From: Eledone cirrhosa
Taxonomy: Eukaryota; Mollusca; Cephalopoda; Octopoda; Eledonidae
Assembly: GCA_964016885.1 (NCBI GenBank)
Contig: OZ024740.1
Location: forward strand, 6,169,450 to 6,233,449
Reading direction: 5' to 3'
DNA length: 64,000 nt
Of the stretch, positions 23,901 through 38,720 are shown piece by piece. Position 1 is the first letter of the stretch, and each line of letters begins with the position of its first letter. Both the position numbers and the translations under genes were made by a program. The notes under the pieces were generated by a model, which had not been told where the DNA came from, did no database searches, and worked only from the letters and a program-made list of their open reading frames with translations.

Positions 23901-26520
23901 AGATTTATACCAAAATATTCATAGAACTGGTTATATATGATTGTATAGTGTCCTTAGTAGAAATACTTCACCAAAGAGATTTATACCAAAATATTCATAG
24001 AACGGGTATATATATGATTGTATAGTGTCCTTAGTAGAAATTCTTAAGCAAAGAAATTTATACCAAAATATTCATAGAACGGGTATATATATGATTGTAT
24101 AGTGTGCTTAGTAGAAATTCTTCACCAAAGACTTTATACCAAAATATACATAGAACTGGTATATATAGGATTGTATAGTGTCTTTAGTAGAAATACTTCA
24201 CCAAAGAGATTTATACCAAAATATCCATAGAACTGGTTTATATATGATTGTATAGTGTCCTTAGTAGAAATTCTTCACCAAAGAGATTTATACCAAAATA
24301 TTCATAGAACTGGTATACATATGATTGCATAGTGTCCCCGGTAGAAATTTTTCACCAAAGAGATTTATACCAAAATAGTCATAGAAGTGGTATATATATG
24401 ATTGTATAGTGTCCTTAGTAGAAATTCTTCTCCAAAGAGATTTATACTAGAATATTCATAGAACTGGTATATATATGATTGTGTAGTGTCCTTGGTAGAA
24501 ATACTTCACCAAAGAGATGTATACCAAAATATTCATAGAACTGGTATATATATGATTGTATAGTGTCCTTAGTAGAAATACTTCACCAAAGAGATTTCTA
24601 CCAAAATATTCATAGAAGTAGTATATACATGATTGTATAGTGTCCTTAGTAGAAATTCTTCACCAAAGAGATTTATACCCAAATATTCATAGAATTGGTT
24701 TATATATGATTGTATAGTGTCCTTAGTAGAAATACTTCACCAAACGAGATTTATACCAAAATATTCATAGAACTGGTATATATATGATTGTATAATGTCC
24801 TTAGTAGAAATACTTCACCAAAGAGATTTATACCAAAATATTCATAGAACTGGTATATATATGATTGTATAGTGTCCTTAGTAGAAATTCTTAAGCAAAG
24901 AAATTCATACCAAAATATTCATAGAACTGGTATATATATGATTGTATAGTGTCCTTCGTAGAAATTCTTAAGCAAAGAAATTTATACCGAAATATTCATA
25001 GAACGGGTATATATATGATTGTATAGTGTCCTTAGTAGAAATTCTTCAGCAAAGAGATTTATACCAAAATATCCATAGAACTGGTTTATATATGATTGTA
25101 TAGTGTCCTTAGTAGAAATTCTTCACCAAAGAGATTTATACCAAAATATTCATAGAACTGGTATACATATGATTGTATAGTGTCCTTAGAAGGAATTCTT
25201 AAGCAAAGAGATTTATACCAAAATATTCATAGAACTGGTTATATATGATTGTATAGTGTCCTTAGTAGAAATACTTCACCAAAGAGATTTATACCAACAT
25301 ATTCATAGAACGGGTATATATATGATTGTATAGTGTCCTTAGTAGAAATTCTTAAGCAAAGAAATTTATACCAAAATATTCATAGAACGGGTATATATAT
25401 GATTGTATAGTGTCCTTAGTAGAAATTCTTCACCAAAGACTTTATACCAAAATATACATAGAACTGGTATATATAGGATTGTATAGTGTCTTTAGTAGAA
25501 ATACTTCACCAAAGAGATTTATACCAAAATATCCATAGAACTGGTTTATATATGATTGTATAGTGTCCTTAGTAGAAATTCTTCACCAAAGAGATTTATA
25601 CCAAAATATTCATAGAACTGGTATACATATGATTGCATAGTGTCCCCGGTAGAAATTTTTCACCAAAGAGATTTATACCAAAATAGTCATAGAAGTGGTA
25701 TATATATGATTGTATAGTGTCCTTAGTAGAAATTCTTCTCCAAAGAGATTTATACTAGAATATTCATAGAACTGGTATATATATGATTGTGTAGTGTCCT
25801 TGGTAGAAATACTTCACCAAAGAGATGTATACCAAAATATTCATAGAACTGGTATATATATGATTGTATAGTGTCCTTAGTAGAAATACTTCACCAAAGA
25901 GATTTCTACCAAAATATTCATAGAAGTAGTATATACATGATTGTATAGTGTCCTTAGTAGAAATTCTTCACCAAAGAGATTTATACCCAAATATTCATAG
26001 AATTGGTTTATATATGATTGTATAGTGTCCTTAGTAGAAATACTTCACCAAACGAGATTTATACCAAAATATTCATAGAACTGGTATATATATGATTGTA
26101 TAATGTCCTTAGTAGAAATACTTCACCAAAGAGATTTATACCAAAATATTCATAGAACTGGTATATATATGATTGTATAGTGTCCTTAGTAGAAATTCTT
26201 AAGCAAAGAAATTCATACCAAAATATTCATAGAACTGGTATATATATGATTGTATAGTGTCCTTCGTAGAAATTCTTAAGCAAAGAAATTTATACCGAAA
26301 TATTCATAGAACGGGTATATATATGATTGTATAGTGTCCTTAGTAGAAATTCTTCACCAAAGAGATTTATACCAAAATATCCATAGAACTGGTTTATATA
26401 TGATTGTATAGTGTCCTTAGTAGAAATTCTTCACCAAAGAGATTTATACCAAAATATTCATAGAACTGGTATACATATGATTGCATAGTGTCCCCGGTAG
26501 AAATTCTTCACCAAAGAGAT
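23880..26520. repeat. Two tandem copies of a 1,308-bp HOR (17 monomers)
   Basis: TACTAGAATA recurs at 24,445 and 25,753 and AGGATTG at 24,167 and 25,475, each 1,308 bp apart (17 x 77 = 1,309). The 1-bp deficit matches short monomers such as AAAGACTTTATACC. The copies are nearly identical, with differences such as AGTGTGCTTAG (24,101) in copy 1 only and CCAACATATTC (about 25,293) in copy 2 only. Confidence 0.88.
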
Positions 26521-29500
26521 TTATAACAAAATAGTCATAGAAGTGGTATATATATGATTGTATAGTGTCCTTAGTAGAAATTCTTCTCCAAAGAGATTTA
26601 TACTAAAATATTCATAGAACTGGTATATATATGATTGTGTAGTGTCCTTGGTAGAAATACTTCACCAAAGAGATGTATACCAAAATATTCATAGAACTGG
26701 TATATATATGATTGTATATTGTCCTTAGTAGAAATAATTCACCAGAGAGATTTATACTAAAATATTCATAAAAGTAGTATATATATGATTGTATAGTGTC
26801 CTTAGTAGAAATTCTTCACCAAAGAGATTTATACCCAAATATTCATAGAATTGGTTTATATATGATTCTATAGTGTCCTTAGTAGAAATACTTCACCAAA
26901 CGAGATTTATACCAAAATATTCATAGAACTGGTATATATATGATTGTATAATGTCCTGAGTAGAAATACTTCCCCAAAGAGATTTATACCAAAATAGTCA
27001 TAGAACTGGCATATGTATGAGTATATAGTGTCCTTAGTAGAAATTCTTCACCAAAGAGATTTATACCAAAACATTCATAGAACTGGTATACATATGATTT
27101 CATAGTGTCCCCGGTAGAAATTCTTCACCAAAGAGATTTATACCAAAATATTCATAGAACTGGTATATATATGATTGTGTAGTGTCCTTAGTAGAAATAC
27201 TGCACCAAAGAGATGTATACCAAAATATTCATAGAACTGGTATATATATGATTGTATAGTGTCCTTAGTAGAAATTCTTCTCCAAAGAGATTCATACTAA
27301 AATATTCATAGAACTGGTATATATATGATTGTGTAGTGTCCTTAGTAGAAATACTTCACCAAAGAGATGTATACCAAAATATTCATAGAACTGGTATATA
27401 TATGATTGTATAGTGTCCTTAGTAGAAATACTTCACCAAAGAGATTTATACCAAAATATTCATAGAACTGATTTATATCTGATTGTATAGAGTCCTCAGT
27501 ACCAATTCTTCTCCAAAGAGATTTTTACCCAAATATTCATAGAACTGTTATATATATGATTGTACAGTGTCCTTAGTAGAAATTCTTCTCCAAAGAGATT
27601 TATACCAAAATATTCATAGAACTGTTATATATATGATTGTATAGTGTCCTTAGTAGAAATTCTTCACCAAAGAGATTTATACCAAAATATTCATAGAACT
27701 GGTATACATATGATTGCATAGTGTCCCCAGTAGAAATTCTTCACCAAATAGATTTATACCAAAATATTCATAGAACTGGTATATATATGATTGTATAGTG
27801 TCCTTAGTAGAAATTCTTCACCAAAGAGCTTTATACCAAAATATTCATAGAATTGGTTTATATATGATTGTATAGTGTTCTTAGTAGCAATTCTTCACCA
27901 AAGAGATTTATACTAAAATATTCATAGAACAGGTTATATATGATAGTATAGTGTCCTTAGTAGAAATACTTCACCAAAGAGATTTATAACAAAATATTCA
28001 TAGAACGGGTATATATATGATTGTATAGTGTCCGTAGTAGAAATTCTTAAACAAAGAAATTTATACCAAAATATTCATAGAAAGGGTATATATATGATTG
28101 TATAGTGTCCTTAGTAGGAATTCTTAAGCAAAGAGATTTATACCAAAATATTCATAGAACTGGTATATATATGATTGTATAGTGTCCTTAGTAGGAATTC
28201 TTAAGCAAATAGATTTATACCAAAATATTCATAGAACTGGTGATATATGATTGTATAGTGTCCTTAGTAGAAATACTTCACCAAAGAGATTTATACCAAA
28301 ATATTCATAGAACGGGTATATATATGATTGTATAGTGTCCTTAGAAGGAATTCTTAAGCAAAGAGATTTATACCAAAATATTCATAGAACGGGTATATAT
28401 ATGATTGTATAGTGTCCTTAGTAGAAATTCTTAAGCAAAGAAATTTATACCAAAATATTCATAGAACGGGTATATATATGATTGTATAGTGTCCTTAGTA
28501 GAAATTCTTCACCAAAGACTTTATACCAAAATATACATAGAACTGGTATATATAGGATTGTATAGTGTCTTTAGTAGAAATACTTCACCAAAGAGATTTA
28601 TACCAAAATATCCATAGAACTGGTTTATATATGATTGTATAGTGTCCTTAGTAGAAATTCTTCACCAAAGAGATTTATACCAAAATATTCATAGAACTGG
28701 TATACATATGATTGCATAGTGTCCCCGGTAGAAAATTTTCCACCAAAGAGATTTATACCAAAATAGTCATAGAAGTGGTATATATATGATTGTATAGTGT
28801 CCTTAGTAGAAATTCTTCTCCAAAGAGATTTATACTAAAATATTCATAGAACTGGTATATATATGATTGTGTAGTGTCCTTGGTAGAAATACTTCACCAA
28901 AGAGATGTATACCAAAATATTCATAGAACTGGTATATATATGATTGTATAATGTCCTTAGTAGAAATACTTCACCAAAGAGATTTATACCAAAATATCCA
29001 TAGAACTGGTTTATATATGATTGTATAGTGTCCTTAGTAGAAATTCTTCACCAAAGAGATTTATACCAAAATATTCATAGAACTGGTATGCATATGATTG
29101 CATAGTGTCCCCGGTAGAAATTCTTCACCTAAGAGCTTTATACCAAAATATTCATAGAATTGGTTTATATATGATTGTATAGTGTTCTTAGTAGCAATTC
29201 TTCACCAAAGAGATTTATACTAAAATATTCATAGAACAGGTTATATATGATAGTATAGTGTCCTTAGTAGAAATACTTCACCAAAGAGATTTATACCAAA
29301 ATATTCATAGAAGTAGTATATACATGATTGTATAGTGTCCTTAGTAGAAATTATTCACCAAAGAGATTTATACCCAAATATTCATAGAATTGGTTTATAT
29401 ATGATTGTATAGTGTCCTTAGTAGAAATACTTCACCAAACGAGATTTATACCAAAATATTCATAGAACTGGTATATATATGATTGTATAATGTCCTTAGT

Positions 29501-32100
29501 AGAAATACTTCACCAAAGAGATTTATATCAAAATATTCATAGAACTGGTATATATATGATTGTATAGTGTCCTTAGTAGAAATTCTTAAGCAAAGAAATT
29601 CATACCAAAATATTCATAGAACTGGTATATATATGATTGTATAGTGTCCTTCGTAGAAATTCTTAAGCAAAGAAATTTATATCGAAATATTCATAGAACG
29701 GGTATATATATGATTGTATAGTGTCCTTAGTAGAAATTCTTCACCAAAGAGATTTATACCAAAATATCCATAGAACTGGTTTATATATGATTGTATAGTG
29801 TCCTTAGTAGTAATTCTTCACCAAAGAGATTTATACCAAAATATTCATAGAACTGGTATACATATGATTGCATAGTGTCCCCGGTAGAAATTCTTCACCA
29901 AAGAGATTTATACCAAAATAGTCATAGAAGTGGTATATATATGATTGTATAGTGTCCTTAGTAGAAATTCTTCTCCAAAGAGATTTATACTAAAATATTC
30001 ATAGAACTGGTATATATATGATTGTGTAGTGTCCTTGGTAGAAATACTTCACCAAAGAGATGTATACCAAAATATTCATAGAACTGGTATATATATGATT
30101 GTATATTGTCCTTAGTAGAAATACTTCACCGGAGAGATTTATACTAAAATATTCATAAAAGTAGTATATATATGATTGTATAGTGTCCTTAGTAGAAATT
30201 CTTCACCAGAGAGATTTATACCCAAATATTCATAGAATTGGTTTATATATGATTCTATAGTGTCCTTAGTAGAAATACTTCACCAAACGAGATTTATACC
30301 AAAATATTCATAGAACTGGAATATATATGATTGTATAATGTCCTCAGTAGAAATACTTCCCCAAAGAGATTTATACCAAAATAGTCATAGAACTGGCATA
30401 TGTATGAGTATATAGTGTCCTTAGTAGAAATTCTTCACCAAAGAGATTTATACCAAAACATTCATAGAACTGGTATACATATGATTGCATAGTGTCCCCG
30501 GTAGAAATTCTTCACCAAAGAGATTTATACCAAAATATTCATAGAACTGGTATATATATGATTGTGTAGTGTCCTTAGTAGAAATTCTTCTCCAAAGAGA
30601 TTCATACTAAAATATTCATAGAACTGGTATATATATGATTGTGTAGTGTCCTTAGTAGAAATACTTCACCAAAGAGATGTATACCATAATATTCATAGAA
30701 CTGGTATATATATGATTGTATAGTGTCCTTAGTAGAAATACTTCACCAAAGAGATTTATACCAAAATATTCATAGAACTGATTTATATCTGATTGTATAG
30801 AGTCCTCAGTACCAATTCTTCTCCAAAGAGATTTTTACCCAAATATTCATAGAACTGTTATATATATGATTGTATAGTGTCCTTAGTAGAAATTCTTCAC
30901 CAAAGAGATTTATACCAAAATATTCATAGTACTGGTATACATATGATTGCATAGTGTCCCCGGTAGAAATTCTTCACCAAGGAGATTTATACCAAAATAG
31001 TCATAGAAGTGGTATATATATGATTGTATAGTGTCCTTAGTAGAAATTCTTCTCCAAAGAGATTTATAATAAAATTTTCATAGAACTGGTATATATATGA
31101 TTGTGTAGTGTCCTTGGTAGAAATACTTCACCAAAGAGATGTATACCAAAATATTCATAGAACTGGTATATATATGATTGTATAGTGTCCTTAGTAGAAA
31201 TTCTTCACCAAAGAGATTTATACCAAAATATTCATAGAATTGGTTTATATATGATTGTATAGTGTTCTTAGTAGCAATTCTTCACCAAAGAGATTTATAC
31301 TAAAATATTCATAGAACAGGTTATATATGATAGTATAGTGTCCTTAGTAGAAATACTTCACCAAAGAGATTTATAACAAAATATTCATAGAACGGGTATA
31401 TATATGATTGTATAGTGTCCTTAGTAGAAATTCTTAAGCAAAGAAATTTATACCAAAATATTCATAGAACGGGTATATATATGATTGTATAGTGTCCTTA
31501 GTAGGAATTCTTAAGCAAAGAGATTTATACCAAAATATTCATAGAACTGGTATATATATGATTGTATAGTGTCCTTAGTAGGAATTCTTAAGCAAAAAGA
31601 TTTATACCAAAATATTCATAGAACTGGTTGTATATGATTGTATAGTGTCCTTAGTAGAAATACTTCACCAAAGAGATTTATACCAAAATATTCATAGAAC
31701 GGGTATATATATGATTGTATAGTGTCCTTAGAAGGAATTCTTAAGCAAAGAGATTTATACCAAAATATTCATAGAACTGGTTATATATGATTGTATAGTG
31801 TCCTTAGTAGAAATACTTCACCAAAGAGATTTATACCAAAATATTCATAGAACGGGTATATATATGATTGTATAGTGTCCTTAGTAGAAATTCTTAAGCA
31901 AAGAAATTTATACCAAAATATTCATAGAACGGGTATATATATGATTGTATAGTGTACTTAGTAGAAATTCTTCACCAAAGACTTTATACCAAAATATACA
32001 TAGAACTGGTATATATAGGATTGTATAGTGTCTTTAGTAGAAATACTTCAACAAAGAGATTTATACCAAAATAACCATAGAACTGGTTTATATATGATTG
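26520..32100. repeat. Overlapping long-range duplications of about 3,079, 3,310 and 3,463 bp
   Basis: AGGATTG markers at 25,475, 28,554 and 32,017 are 3,079 and 3,463 bp apart (about 40 and 45 monomers). A rare CCTCAGTACCAATTC monomer at 27,501 and 30,811 is 3,310 bp apart (43 monomers). The differing offsets mean that the block has been re-duplicated with monomers gained or lost between markers, rather than being a clean tandem HOR. About 26,300-28,000 pairs with about 29,700-31,300. Confidence 0.78.
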
Positions 32101-35100
32101 TATAGTGTCCTTAGTAGAAATTCTTCACCAAAGAGATTTATACCAAAATATTCATTGAACTGGTATACATATGATTGCATAGTGTCCCCGGTAGAAATTC
32201 TTCACCAAAGAGATTTATACCAAAATAGTCATAGAAGTGGTATATATATGATTGTATAGTGTCCTTAGTAGAAATTCTTCACCAAAGAGATTTATACCCA
32301 AATTTTCATAGAATTGGTTTATATATGATTGTATAGTGACCTTAGTAGAAATACTTCACCAAACGAGATTTATACCAAAATATTCATAGAATTGGTATGT
32401 ATATGATTGTATAATGTCCTCAGTAGAAATACTTCCCCAAAGAGATTTATACCAAAATAGTCATAGAACTGGCATATATATGAGTATATAGTGTCCTTAG
32501 TAGAAATTTTTCACCAAAGAGATTTATACCAAAACATTCATAGAACTGGTATACATATGATTGCATAGTGTCCCCGGTAGAAATTCTTCACCAAAGAGAT
32601 TTATACCAAAATATTCATAGAACTGGTATATATATGATTGTGTAGTGTCCTTAGTAGAAATACTGCACCAAAGAGATGTATACCAAAATATTCATAGAAC
32701 TGGTATATATATGATTGTATAGTGTCCTTAGTAGAAATTCTTCTCCAAAGAGATTCATACTAAAATATTCATAGAACTGGTATATATATGATTGTATAGA
32801 GTCCTCAGTAGCAATTCTTCTCCAAAGAGATTTTTACCCAAATATTCATAGAACTGTCATATATATGATTGTATAGTGTCCTTAGTAGAAATTCTTCACC
32901 AAAGATGTTTATACCAAAATACTCATAGAACTGGTATACATATGATTGCATAGGGTCCCCGGTAGAAATTCTTCACCAAGGAGATTTATACCAAAATAGT
33001 CATAGAAGTGGTATATATATGATTGTATAGTGTCCTTAGTAGAAATACTTCACCAAAGAGATTTATACTAAAATATTCATAGAACTGGTATATATATGAT
33101 TGTGTAGTGTCCTTGGTAGAAATATTTCACCAAAGAGATGTATACCAAAATATTCATAGAACTGGTATATATATGATTGTATAGTGTCCTTAGTAGAAAT
33201 TCTTCACCAAAGAGATTTATACCAAAATATTCATAGAATTGGTTTATATATGATTGTATAGTGTTCTTAGTAGCAATTCTTCACCAAAGAGATTTATACT
33301 AAAATATTCATAGAACAGGTTATATATGATAGTATAGTGTCCTTAGTAGAAATACTTCACCAAAGAAATTCATAACAAATTATTCATAGAACGGGTATAT
33401 ATATGATTGTATAGTGTCCTTAGTAGAAATTCTTAAGCAAAGAAATTTATACCAAAATATTCATAGAACGGGTATATATATGATTGTATAGTGTCCTTAG
33501 TAGGAATTCTTAAGCAAAGAGATTTATACCAAAATATTCATAGAACTGGTATATATATGATTGTATAGTGTCCTTAGTAGGAATTCTTAAGCAAAAAGAT
33601 TTATACCAAAATATTCATAGAACTGGTTGTATATGATTGTATAGGGTCCTTAGTAGAAATACTTCACCAAAGAGATTTATACCAAAATATTCATAGAACG
33701 GGTATATATATGATTGTATAGTGTCCTTAGTAGAAATTCTTCACCAAAGACTTTATACCAAAATATACATAGAACTGGTATATATAGGATTGTATAGTGT
33801 CTTTAGTAGAAATACTTCACCAAAGAGATTTATACCAGAATATCCATAGAACTGGTTTATATATGATTGTATAGTGTCCTTAGTAGAAATTCTTCACCAA
33901 AGAGATTTATACCAAAATATTCATTGAACTGGTATACATATGATTGCATAGTGTCCCCGGTAGAAATTCTTCACCAAAGAGATTTATACCAAAATAGTCA
34001 TAGAAGTGGTATATATATGATTGTATAGTGTCCTTAGTAGAAATTCTTCTCCAAAGAGATTTATACTAAAATATTCATAGAACTGGTATATATATGATTG
34101 TGTAGTGTCCTTGGTAGAAATACTTCACCAAAGAGATGTATACCAAAATATTCATAGAACTGGTATATATATGATTGTATAGTGTCCTTAGAAGGAATTC
34201 TTAAGCAAAGAGATTTATACCAAAATATTCATAGAACGGGTATATATATGATTGTATAGTGTCCTTAGTAGAAATTCTTAAGCAAAGAAATTTATACCAA
34301 AATATTCATAGAACGGGTATATATATGATTGTATAGTGTCATTAGTAGAAATTCTTCACCAAAGACTTTATAACAAAATATACATAGAACTGGTATATAT
34401 AGGATTGTATAGTGTCTTTAGTAGAAATACTTCACCAAAGAGATCTATACCAAAATATCCATAGAACTGGTTTATATATGATTGTATAGTGTCCTTAGTA
34501 GAAATTCTTAAGCAAAGAAATTTATACCAAAATATTCATAGAACGGGTATATATATGATTGTATAGTGTCCTTAGTAGAAATTCTTAAGCAAAGAGATTC
34601 ATACCAAAATATTCATAGTACGCGTATATATATGATTGTATAGTGTTCTTAGTAGAAATGCTTCACCAAAGAGATTTATACCCAAATATTCATAGAACTG
34701 TTATATATATGATTGTATAGTGTCCTTAGTAGAAATTCTTCACCAAAGAGATTTATACCAAAATAGTCATAGAACTGGTATATATATGATTGTATAGTGT
34801 CATTAGTAGAAATTCTTCACCAAAGAGATTTATACCAAAATATTCATAGAACTGGTATATATATGATTGTATAGTGTCATTAGTAGAAATTCTTCACCAA
34901 AGAGATATATACCAAAATATTCATAGAACTGGTATACATATGATTACATAGTGTCCCCGGTAGAAATTCTTCACCAAAGAGATTTATACCAAAATAGTCA
35001 TAGAAGTGGTATATATATGATTGTATACTGTCCTTAGTAGAAATTCTTCTCCAAAGAGATTTATACTAAAATATTCATAGAACTGGTATATATATGATTG

Positions 35101-35150
35101 TGTAGTGTGCTTGGTAGAAATACTTCACCAAAGAGATGTATACCAAAATA
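32100..35150. repeat. Satellite with partial duplications (1,769- and 615-bp spacings)
   Basis: AGGATTG markers at 32,017, 33,786 and 34,401 are 1,769 and 615 bp apart (23 and 8 monomers). The segment about 32,800-33,650 resembles 30,800-31,650. Block edges are not sharp by eye. Nothing other than satellite is present. Confidence 0.7.
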
Positions 35151-38100
35151 TTCATAGAAGTATTATATATATGATTGTATAGTGTCCTTAGTAGAAATTC
35201 TTCACCAAAGAGATTTATACCCAAATATTCATAGAATTGGTTTATATATGATTGTATAGTGTCCTTAGTAGAAATAATTCACGAAACGAGATTTATACCA
35301 AAATATTCATAGAACTGGTATATATATGATTGTATAGTGTCCTTAGTAGAAATACTTCACCAAACGAGATTTATACCAAAATATTCATAGAACTGGTATA
35401 TATATGATTGTATAATGTCCTTAGTAGAAATACTTCACCAAAGAGATTTATACCAAAATATTCATAGAACTGGTATATATATGATTGTATAGTGTCCTTA
35501 GTAGAAATTCTTAAGCAAAGAAATTCATACCAAAATATTCATAGAACTGGTATATATATGATTGTATAGTGTCCTTCGTAGAAATTCTTAAGCGAAGAAA
35601 TTTATACCAAAATATTCATAGAACTGGTATATATATGATTGTATAGTGTTCTTAGTAGAAATTCTTCACGAAAGAGATTTATACCAAAATATTCATAGAA
35701 CTGGTATATATATGATTGTATAGTGTCCTTAGTAGAAATTCTTAAGCAAAGAAATTTATACCAAAATATTCATAGAACGGGTATATATATGATTGTATAG
35801 TGTCCTTAGTAGAAATTCTTAAGCATAGAGATTCATACCAAAATATCCATAGAACGGGTATATATATGATTGTATAGTGTTCTTAGTAGAAATGCTTCAC
35901 TAACGAGATGTATACCAAAATATTCATAGAACTGGTATATATATGATTGTGTAGTGTCCTTAGTAGAAATACCTCCACAAAGAGATGTATACCAAAATAT
36001 TCATAGAAGTGGTATATATATGATTGTATAGTGTCCTTAGTAGAAATTCTTCACTAAAGAGGTTTATACCAAAATATTCATAGAACTGGTATATATATGA
36101 TTGTATAGTGTACTTAGTAGAAACTCTTCACCAAAGATTTTATACCAAAATATTCATAGAACTGGTATATATATGATTGTATAGTGTCCTTAGTAGAAAT
36201 ACTTCACCAAAGAGAATTATACCAAAATATTCACAGAACTGCTGTATATATGATTGTATAGTGTCCTTAGTAGAAATTCTTCACCAAATAGATTCAGACC
36301 AAAATATTCATAGAACTGGTATATATATGATTGTATAGTGTCCTAGTAGAAATTCTTCACCAAAGAGATTCATACCAAAATATTCATAGAACTTGTATAT
36401 TTATGATAGTATAGTGTCCTTAGTAGAAATTCTTCACCAAAGAGATTTATACCAAAATATTCATAGAATTGGTATACATATGATTGCATAGTGTCCCCGG
36501 TAGAAATTCTTCACCAAAGAGATTTATACCAAAATATTCATAGAACTGGTATATATATGATTGTGTAGTGTCCTTAGTAGAAATACTTCCCCAAAGAGAT
36601 TCATACCAAAATATCCATAGAAGTGTTATATATGTGATTGTATAGTGTCCTTAGTAGAAATTCTTCACCAAAGAGGTTTATACCAAAATATTCATAGAAC
36701 TGGTATATATATGATTGTATAGTGTACTTAGTAGAAACTCTTCACCAAAGATTTTATACCAAAATATTCATAGAACTGGTATATATATGATTGTATAGTG
36801 TCCTTAGTAGAAATACTTCACCAAACGAGATTTATACCAAAATATTCATAGAAGTATTATATATATGATTGTATAGTGTCCTTAGTAGAAATTCTTCACC
36901 AAAGAGATTTATACCCAAATATTCATAGAATTGGTTTATATATGATTGTATAGTGTCCTTAGTAGAAATAATTCACCAAACGAGATTTATACCAAAATAT
37001 TCATAGAACTGGTATATATATGATTGTATAGTGTCCTTAGTAGAAATACTTCACCAAACGAGATTTATACCAAAATATTCATAGAACTGGTATATATATG
37101 ATTGTATAATGTCCTTAGTAGAAATACTTCACCAAAGAGATTTATACCAAAATATTCATAGAACTGGTATATATATGATTGTATAGTGTCCTTAGTAGAA
37201 ATTCTTAAGCAAAGAAATTCATACCAAAATATTCATAGAACTGGTATATATATGATTGTATAGTGTCCTTCGTAGAAATTCTTAAGCAAAGAAATTTATA
37301 CCAAAATATTCATAGAACTGGTATATATATGATTGTATAGTGTTCTTAGTAGAAATTCTTCACGAAAGAGATTTATACCAAAATATTCATAGAACTGGTA
37401 TATATATGATTGTATAGTGTCCTTAGTAGAAATTCTTAAGCAAAGAAATTTATACCAAAATATTCATAGAACGGGTATATATATGATTGTATAGTGTCCT
37501 TAGTAGAAATTCTTAAGCATAGAGATTCATACCAAAATATTCATAGAACGGGTATATATATGATTGTATAGTGTTCTTAGTAGAAATGCTTCACTAAAGA
37601 GATGTATACCAAAATATTCATAGAACTGGTATATATATGATTGTGTAGTGTCCTTAGTAGAAATACCTCCACAAAGAGATGTATACCAAAATATTCATAG
37701 AAGTGGTATATATATGATTGTATAGTGTCCTTAGTAGAAATTCTTCACTAAAGAGGTTTATACCAAAATATTCATAGAACTGGTATATATATGATTGTAT
37801 AGTGTACTTAGTAGAAACTCTTCACCAAAGATTTTATACCAAAATATTCATAGAACTGGTATATATATGATTGTATAGTGTCCTTAGTAGAAATACTTCA
37901 CCAAAGAGAATTATACCAAAATATTCACAGAACTGCTGTATATATGATTGTATAGTGTCCTTAGTAGAAATTCTTAACCAAATAGATTCATAGCAAAATA
38001 TTCATAGAACTGGTATATATATGATTGTATAGTGTCCTAGTAGAAATTCTTCACCAAAGAGATTCATACCAAAATATTCATAGAACTTGTATATTTATGA

Positions 38101-38720
38101 TAGTATAGTGTCCTTAGTAGAAATTCTTCACCAAAGAGATTTATACCAAAATATTCATAGAATTGGTATACATATGATTGCATAGTGTCCCCGGTAGAAA
38201 TTCTTCACCAAAGAGATTTATACCAAAATATTCATAGAACTGGTTTATATATGATTGTGTAGTGTCCTTAGTAGAAATACTTCACCAAAGAGACGTATAC
38301 CAAAATATTCATAGAACTGGTATATATATGATTGTATAGTGTCCTTAGGAGAAATTCTTCTCCAAAGAGATTTATACTAAAATATTCATAGAACTGGTAT
38401 ATATATGATTGTATAGTGTCTTTAGTAGAAATACTTCCCCAAAGAGATTCATACCAAAATATCCATAGAAGTGTTATATATGTGATTGTATAGTGTCCTT
38501 AGTAGAAATTCTTCACCAAAGAGGTTTATACCAAAATATTCATAGAACTGGTATATATATGATTGTATAGTGTACTTAGTAGAAACTCTTCACCAAAGAT
38601 TTTATACCAAAATATTCATAGAACTGGTATATATATGATTGTATAGTGTCCTTAGTAGAAATACTTCACCAAAGAGAATTATACCAAAATATTCACAGAA
38701 CTGGTGTATATATGATTGTA
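35150..38720. repeat. Tandem duplication, 1,694 bp (22 monomers) with a 2-monomer expansion
   Basis: AGTATTATAT at 35,159 and 36,853 and ACCTCCACAA at 35,971 and 37,665 are both 1,694 bp apart (22 x 77). The next marker, AAGTGTTATA, at 36,621 and 38,469, is 1,848 bp apart (24 x 77). Two extra monomers (about 38,190-38,344, with a GAGACGTATACC variant) therefore sit in copy 2, or were lost from copy 1. All three spacings are exact multiples of 77. Confidence 0.87.
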
